This document shows positions 61,183-64,000 of a stretch of 64,000 nt of DNA, piece by piece. Numbering within the stretch: the stretch's first letter is position 1; each line of letters opens with the position of its first letter. The notes beneath the pieces were generated by a model. That model was given only the letters and a program-made list of their open reading frames with translations. It ran no database searches and was not told where the DNA came from. The stretch comes from an uncultured Pelagimonas sp. (lineage in GTDB: Bacteria; Pseudomonadota; Alphaproteobacteria; Rhodobacterales; Rhodobacteraceae). Both the position numbers and the translations under genes were made by a program. Where the stretch lies: positions 186,001-250,000 of the forward strand of contig NZ_CANMKO010000005.1 in assembly GCF_947498515.1 (NCBI RefSeq). Direction: 5' to 3'.

Positions 61183-62088
61183 CTAAGCTTGCTGTAACCG
61201 CAAGGCTTCTTTCCCGGCACTGGCAATCAACTCCTTCATAAAGGGCTTGTCTAAATCCTCGGTCCGTGTTGCCGCATAAAGACGGCGGGTCAGCCCCTCT
61301 TTTGTCAGCGGCCTTGTGATATAATCAGAGCTATATTTCACCTCGCGCACCACCCAATCAGGCAAGACCGACACACCGCGATTTGAGGCCACAAGCAACA
61401 AGATCACCGCCGTTAGTTCGACCTGCCGAATTGATGCCGGTTCAACCTTGGCCGGGGTTAAAAGCTGGCTGAAAATGTCCAACCGCGCACGATCAACGGG
61501 ATAAGTAATTAGGGTTTGACCACGAAAATCCTCGGCTTCGATATAGTCTTTTGCGGCCAAGGGGTGGTTGGACGCGGCCACAAAGACCGGGCTGTAGTCA
61601 AACAGAGGGGTAAATGTGACGCCTGCGATGTCTTCGGGATCGGACGAAATCACCACATCGACCTCTTCCTTGATCAACGCTGGCAACGCATCAAAGGCCA
61701 AACCGGGGCGAATATCCACATCCACATCCGGCCAGGATTTCCGAAAACCCTCTAGCACCGGGAACAGCCATTCAAAGCAGGCATGGCATTCTATCGCGAT
61801 ATGTAACCGCCCCGAACTTCCGGCGCGCAACCCCATAAACTCTTCTTGCAGGGCTTCGATTTGCGGCAAAATCTGATTGGCCAACCGCAACAAACGCATC
61901 CCCGCTGCCGACAATTTCAGCGGCTTGGACCGGCGTACAAAAAGCTCAACTCCGGCTTGATCCTCAAGCCCTTTGATCTGATGAGACAGCGCAGATTGCG
62001 TAATATTGAGCTGATCCGCTGCCTTCGCGAGACCGCCACATTCATGTATGGCTTTGACCGTGCGCAGGTGGCGAAACTCGATATGCAT
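61183..62088 (-). CDS. metR: MetR, LysR-type methionine regulator
   Basis: A 301-residue LysR protein. The helix-turn-helix covers about 1-62 (HIEFRHLRTVKAIHECGGLA, LNITQSALSHQIKGLED). The effector domain starts about 90 (GSSGRLHIAIECHACFEWLF, VVISSDPEDIAGVTFTPLFD), with the C-terminal VASNRGVSVLPDWVVREVKY typical of MetR. It is divergent from metF across 127 bp, and that gap contains a perfect MetR-type box TGAA-N5-TTCA. In other Proteobacteria homocysteine is its co-inducer. The upstream in-frame extension is rejected. Confidence 0.93.
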   Translation of the reverse strand: MHIEFRHLRTVKAIHECGGLAKAADQLNITQSALSHQIKGLEDQAGVELFVRRSKPLKLSAAGMRLLRLANQILPQIEALQEEFMGLRAGSSGRLHIAIECHACFEWLFPVLEGFRKSWPDVDVDIRPGLAFDALPALIKEEVDVVISSDPEDIAGVTFTPLFDYSPVFVAASNHPLAAKDYIEAEDFRGQTLITYPVDRARLDIFSQLLTPAKVEPASIRQVELTAVILLLVASNRGVSVLPDWVVREVKYSSDYITRPLTKEGLTRRLYAATRTEDLDKPFMKELIASAGKEALRLQQA

Positions 62089-62116
62089 ATTTGCCTCATG
62101 TTTGTGATGAGAATTA

Positions 62117-62129
62117 TGAATTTGCTTCA
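62117..62129. promoter_or_regulatory. MetR box between metR and metF
   Basis: TGAATTTGCTTCA matches the MetR consensus TGAANNNNNTTCA exactly and lies in the short divergent gap, 87 bp before metF. It is a strong candidate operator. Confidence 0.75.
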
Positions 62130-62215
62130 CCAATGCCAAAATGCGACAAGCAGCGCAAGTAAAGCGACCTCCGCCCGGCCAATATGGCACGACAAAACAA
62201 GCACAGGACCCTCCC

Positions 62216-63079
62216 ATGCGCCCGCAAATCTCGTTCGAATTCTTTCCGCCCCGCAATGTTGAGGGCACGTTTCGGCTCTGGGATGCTGTTCAGGTGCTCT
62301 CGCCGTTGGACCCACGTTTTGTGTCGGTCACTTACGGTGCCGGTGGAACCACGCGTGATCTGACCCGTGATGTTGTTGCGACACTGCACAAGCATTCCGG
62401 GTTGGCCACCGCCGCGCATTTGACCTGTGTTGATGCTACCCGCGCCGAAACCTTGGAAATTGCCCAAGGCTTTGCCGCCGCTGGGGTTTCTGACATTGTT
62501 GCCCTGCGTGGTGACCCGCCAAAAGGTGCGGAAAAATTCACCCCCCACCCCAACGGGTTTGCAAATTCGGTCGAGCTGATCGAAGCGCTTTCGGAGACCG
62601 GTGATTTCAACATTCGCGTTGGTGCCTACCCCGATATCCACCCCGAAGCCGCCGATGCGCAGGCTGATATCGATTGGCTCAAGCGCAAACTGGATGCCGG
62701 TGCCTCCGAAGCTCTGACCCAATTCTTCTTTGAGGCCGAGACATTCCTGCGGTTCCGCGATGCCTGCGCCAAGGCGGGAATCGACAAGCAAATCATCCCG
62801 GGCATCCTGCCAATTGAAAACTGGAAAGGCGCACGCAACTTTGCCAAACGCTGTGGCACCCATATTCCGGCCTGGGTCGATGATGCCTTTGGCAAGGCGG
62901 CCCGCGATGGTCGCGAAGATCTTTTGGCGACGGCCATTTGCACCGAGCTGTGCAGCGAATTGTTGGACGAAGGCGTTGAAAATCTGCACTTTTACACGCT
63001 CAACCGCCCCGAGTTGACCCGCGACGTATGTTTTGCCCTTGGTGTAACACCCAACGCCAAACTAGAGCACGTGGCCTAA
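62216..63079 (+). CDS. metF: Methylenetetrahydrofolate reductase
   Basis: A 287-residue FAD enzyme that reduces methylene-THF to methyl-THF for methionine synthesis. Segments are: SFEFFPPRNVEGTFRL at the start, SVTYGAGGTTRDLTRD, VALRGDPPKGAEKF, RVGAYPDIHPEA, and LDAGASEALTQFFFEAETFL. It is full length. It is divergent from metR, which is expected to activate it. AGGA precedes the ATG at 62216. Confidence 0.96.
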   Translation: MRPQISFEFFPPRNVEGTFRLWDAVQVLSPLDPRFVSVTYGAGGTTRDLTRDVVATLHKHSGLATAAHLTCVDATRAETLEIAQGFAAAGVSDIVALRGDPPKGAEKFTPHPNGFANSVELIEALSETGDFNIRVGAYPDIHPEAADAQADIDWLKRKLDAGASEALTQFFFEAETFLRFRDACAKAGIDKQIIPGILPIENWKGARNFAKRCGTHIPAWVDDAFGKAARDGREDLLATAICTELCSELLDEGVENLHFYTLNRPELTRDVCFALGVTPNAKLEHVA

Positions 63080-63110
63080 AAACTCCTTGCGCGTGCCATG
63101 TTTTGATCAC

Positions 63111-63148
63111 CTATAAAGGGTATTTGTTATTCCAATTGCCCTTTATAG
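63111..63148. repeat. Perfect inverted repeat downstream of metF
   Basis: CTATAAAGGG (63111-63120) and CCCTTTATAG (63139-63148) are exact reverse complements with an 18-base A/T-rich loop. The second arm ends 8 bases before the ATG of the next gene, so it could be an operator or block ribosome access. No T run marks it as a terminator. Confidence 0.55.
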
Positions 63149-63156
63149 AGTTTTCC

Positions 63157-63603
63157 ATGCGTGACCTAGCTCAAAAAACCTACCTGCTGCTGCTCCGTCT
63201 ATCGGGCAGCTATACACTCGCTTTTTCCTGTCTCTATGTCGCGGCGTTGCCAAGGGCCTTTGACCGGGATGCCTCTGTTCTGATCCCCAGCATTCTGGTG
63301 CTCGGTATTGCCTCGGCGGCTCTGACCTTGGCCGTTCCAAAATGGACACCAAGCTCCCTCTCGCATCCCAACTCCGGCATCCATCTCCTTCAAAACGCTT
63401 TTGGTTTGGCCATTGCGACCATCGCCTTTGCGCTGATGCCAATGACGGCTTTGATCATTTGGGATATATCCGAGCCACTCTCCAAAAACCTATCCGTGCT
63501 ATTGGGATTGATTGCCTTTGGCCTCATGGGATTGTGTTGGTGGCTGGCTCTGGCATTGGCCATTTGGCCGCGCCCCGAAGATGCCTCCGGGGCGATGGCC
63601 TAG
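63157..63603 (+). CDS. Membrane protein of unknown function
   Basis: A 148-residue protein with four hydrophobic segments (YTLAFSCLYVAALP, SVLIPSILVLGIASAALTLA, FGLAIATIAFALMPMTALII, LLGLIAFGLMGLCWWLALAL). No family is recognised. A perfect inverted repeat covers the bases just before its start. No clear ribosome site is visible. Confidence 0.65.
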   Translation: MRDLAQKTYLLLLRLSGSYTLAFSCLYVAALPRAFDRDASVLIPSILVLGIASAALTLAVPKWTPSSLSHPNSGIHLLQNAFGLAIATIAFALMPMTALIIWDISEPLSKNLSVLLGLIAFGLMGLCWWLALALAIWPRPEDASGAMA

Positions 63604-63607
63604 CCCG

Positions 63608-64000
63608 TTAAACCGGTGCGCGCTTGGTCAGGCCCAGTTTGGCGCGGACCTCATCCGGGCCAATCACCCGCGCGCCCATCCCCTCGATCACACCACGGGC
63701 GCGGGTCACAAGCTGCGCGTTGGTGGCCAAAACGCCCTTGTCCAACCACAAGTTGTCCTCAAGCCCGACCCGAACGTTGCCGCCGGCCAAAACCGCCGCC
63801 GCCGCATAGGCCATCTGATTGCGCCCCAAAGCAAAGGCGCTAAACGTCCAATCATCGGGCACATTATTGACCATCGCCATAAAGGTGTTGAGATCATCCG
63901 GCGCGCCCCATGGCACCCCCATGCAAAGCTGTACCAAGGCCGGGCTGTCCAACACCCCCTCTTTGACCAACTCCTTGGCAAACCACAAATGCCCGGTGTC
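63608..64000 (-). CDS. BKACE (DUF849, 3-keto-5-aminohexanoate cleavage-type) enzyme, C-terminal part
   Basis: The last 130 residues of a beta-keto acid cleavage enzyme; the start lies beyond the window edge and the frame is open to it. Family features are: VQLCMGVPWGAPDDLNTFMA, FSAFALGRNQMAYAAAAVLA, and GNVRVGLEDNLWLDKGVLAT followed by NAQLV. These zinc TIM-barrels condense a beta-keto acid with acetyl-CoA to give acetoacetate and a CoA ester. The exact keto acid cannot be told from this part. Confidence 0.92.
   Translation of the reverse strand, partial: DTGHLWFAKELVKEGVLDSPALVQLCMGVPWGAPDDLNTFMAMVNNVPDDWTFSAFALGRNQMAYAAAAVLAGGNVRVGLEDNLWLDKGVLATNAQLVTRARGVIEGMGARVIGPDEVRAKLGLTKRAPV

Noticed and set aside
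62114-62989. 291-codon open frame on the minus strand inside metF
   Set aside because: Antisense to conserved MetF motifs, no start signal and no family.

Overview
The window reads as DNA of a marine Rhodobacteraceae (Roseobacter-group alphaproteobacterium). The pointers are: a split histidine cluster in the order hisB, hisH, hisA, hisF, hisE; an ispZ/EamA/ftsY block; an alphaproteobacterial-type RNase P RNA; TRAP transport of organic acids; a Hint-domain protein; BKACE (DUF849); and a repABC cassette. No insertion sequence, prophage or CRISPR array was seen. All function calls rest on reading motifs by eye; no database search was run.

Layout. (1) 1-3.0 kb: the end of repA, complete repB, a predicted antisense ctRNA, complete repC, and two perfect 16-bp parS-type palindromes. 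(2) 3.1-12.8 kb: a GntR regulator divergent from a lactate-type TRAP transporter, quinone-linked D-lactate dehydrogenase and pyruvate carboxylase, which together form a lactate-to-oxaloacetate route. (3) 12.8-18.3 kb: a Hint protein, a DUF2314 protein, a VOC protein, a LuxR-type regulator, two identical tRNA-Gly genes and a MATE exporter. (4) 18.6-25.2 kb: the histidine genes interspersed with small genes of other kinds. (5) 25.2-35.5 kb: CoA-binding protein, DUF2235 hydrolase, an orphan molybdopterin hydroxylase large subunit, a PLP decarboxylase with an Lrp/AsnC regulator, ispZ, EamA, ftsY, a lytic transglycosylase and YhhN. (6) 35.6-43.7 kb: an orphan NuoE-NuoF fusion (formate dehydrogenase beta type), an AlkB-like hydroxylase, LysR with DUF1127, a Bax-inhibitor-1 protein, a beta-hydroxyacid dehydrogenase, rpmG, rnpB, and a third parS-type site. 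(7) 44.5-48.0 kb: three tandem paralogues that join LysM to a solute-binding domain. (8) 48.2-56.6 kb: small enzymes, hydrolases, a Tag-like glycosylase, thrS and a GNAT protein. (9) 57.0-59.6 kb: a four-gene RiPP operon of the bufferin type (DUF2282 precursor, DUF692/MNIO enzyme, DUF2063 partner, DoxX). (10) 59.6-64 kb: an Spx/ArsC-like protein, cold-shock protein, metR/metF, and a partial BKACE enzyme at the edge.

The points most worth a second look are: the complete plasmid-type repABC cassette lying directly beside housekeeping genes, with an extra copy of its palindrome about 41 kb away next to rnpB; the bufferin-type metallophore operon and its repeat-rich promoter region; and the tandem LysM/solute-binding family with no transporter, in which two members carry the same DnaA-box 16-mer exactly 167 bp upstream of their start codons.
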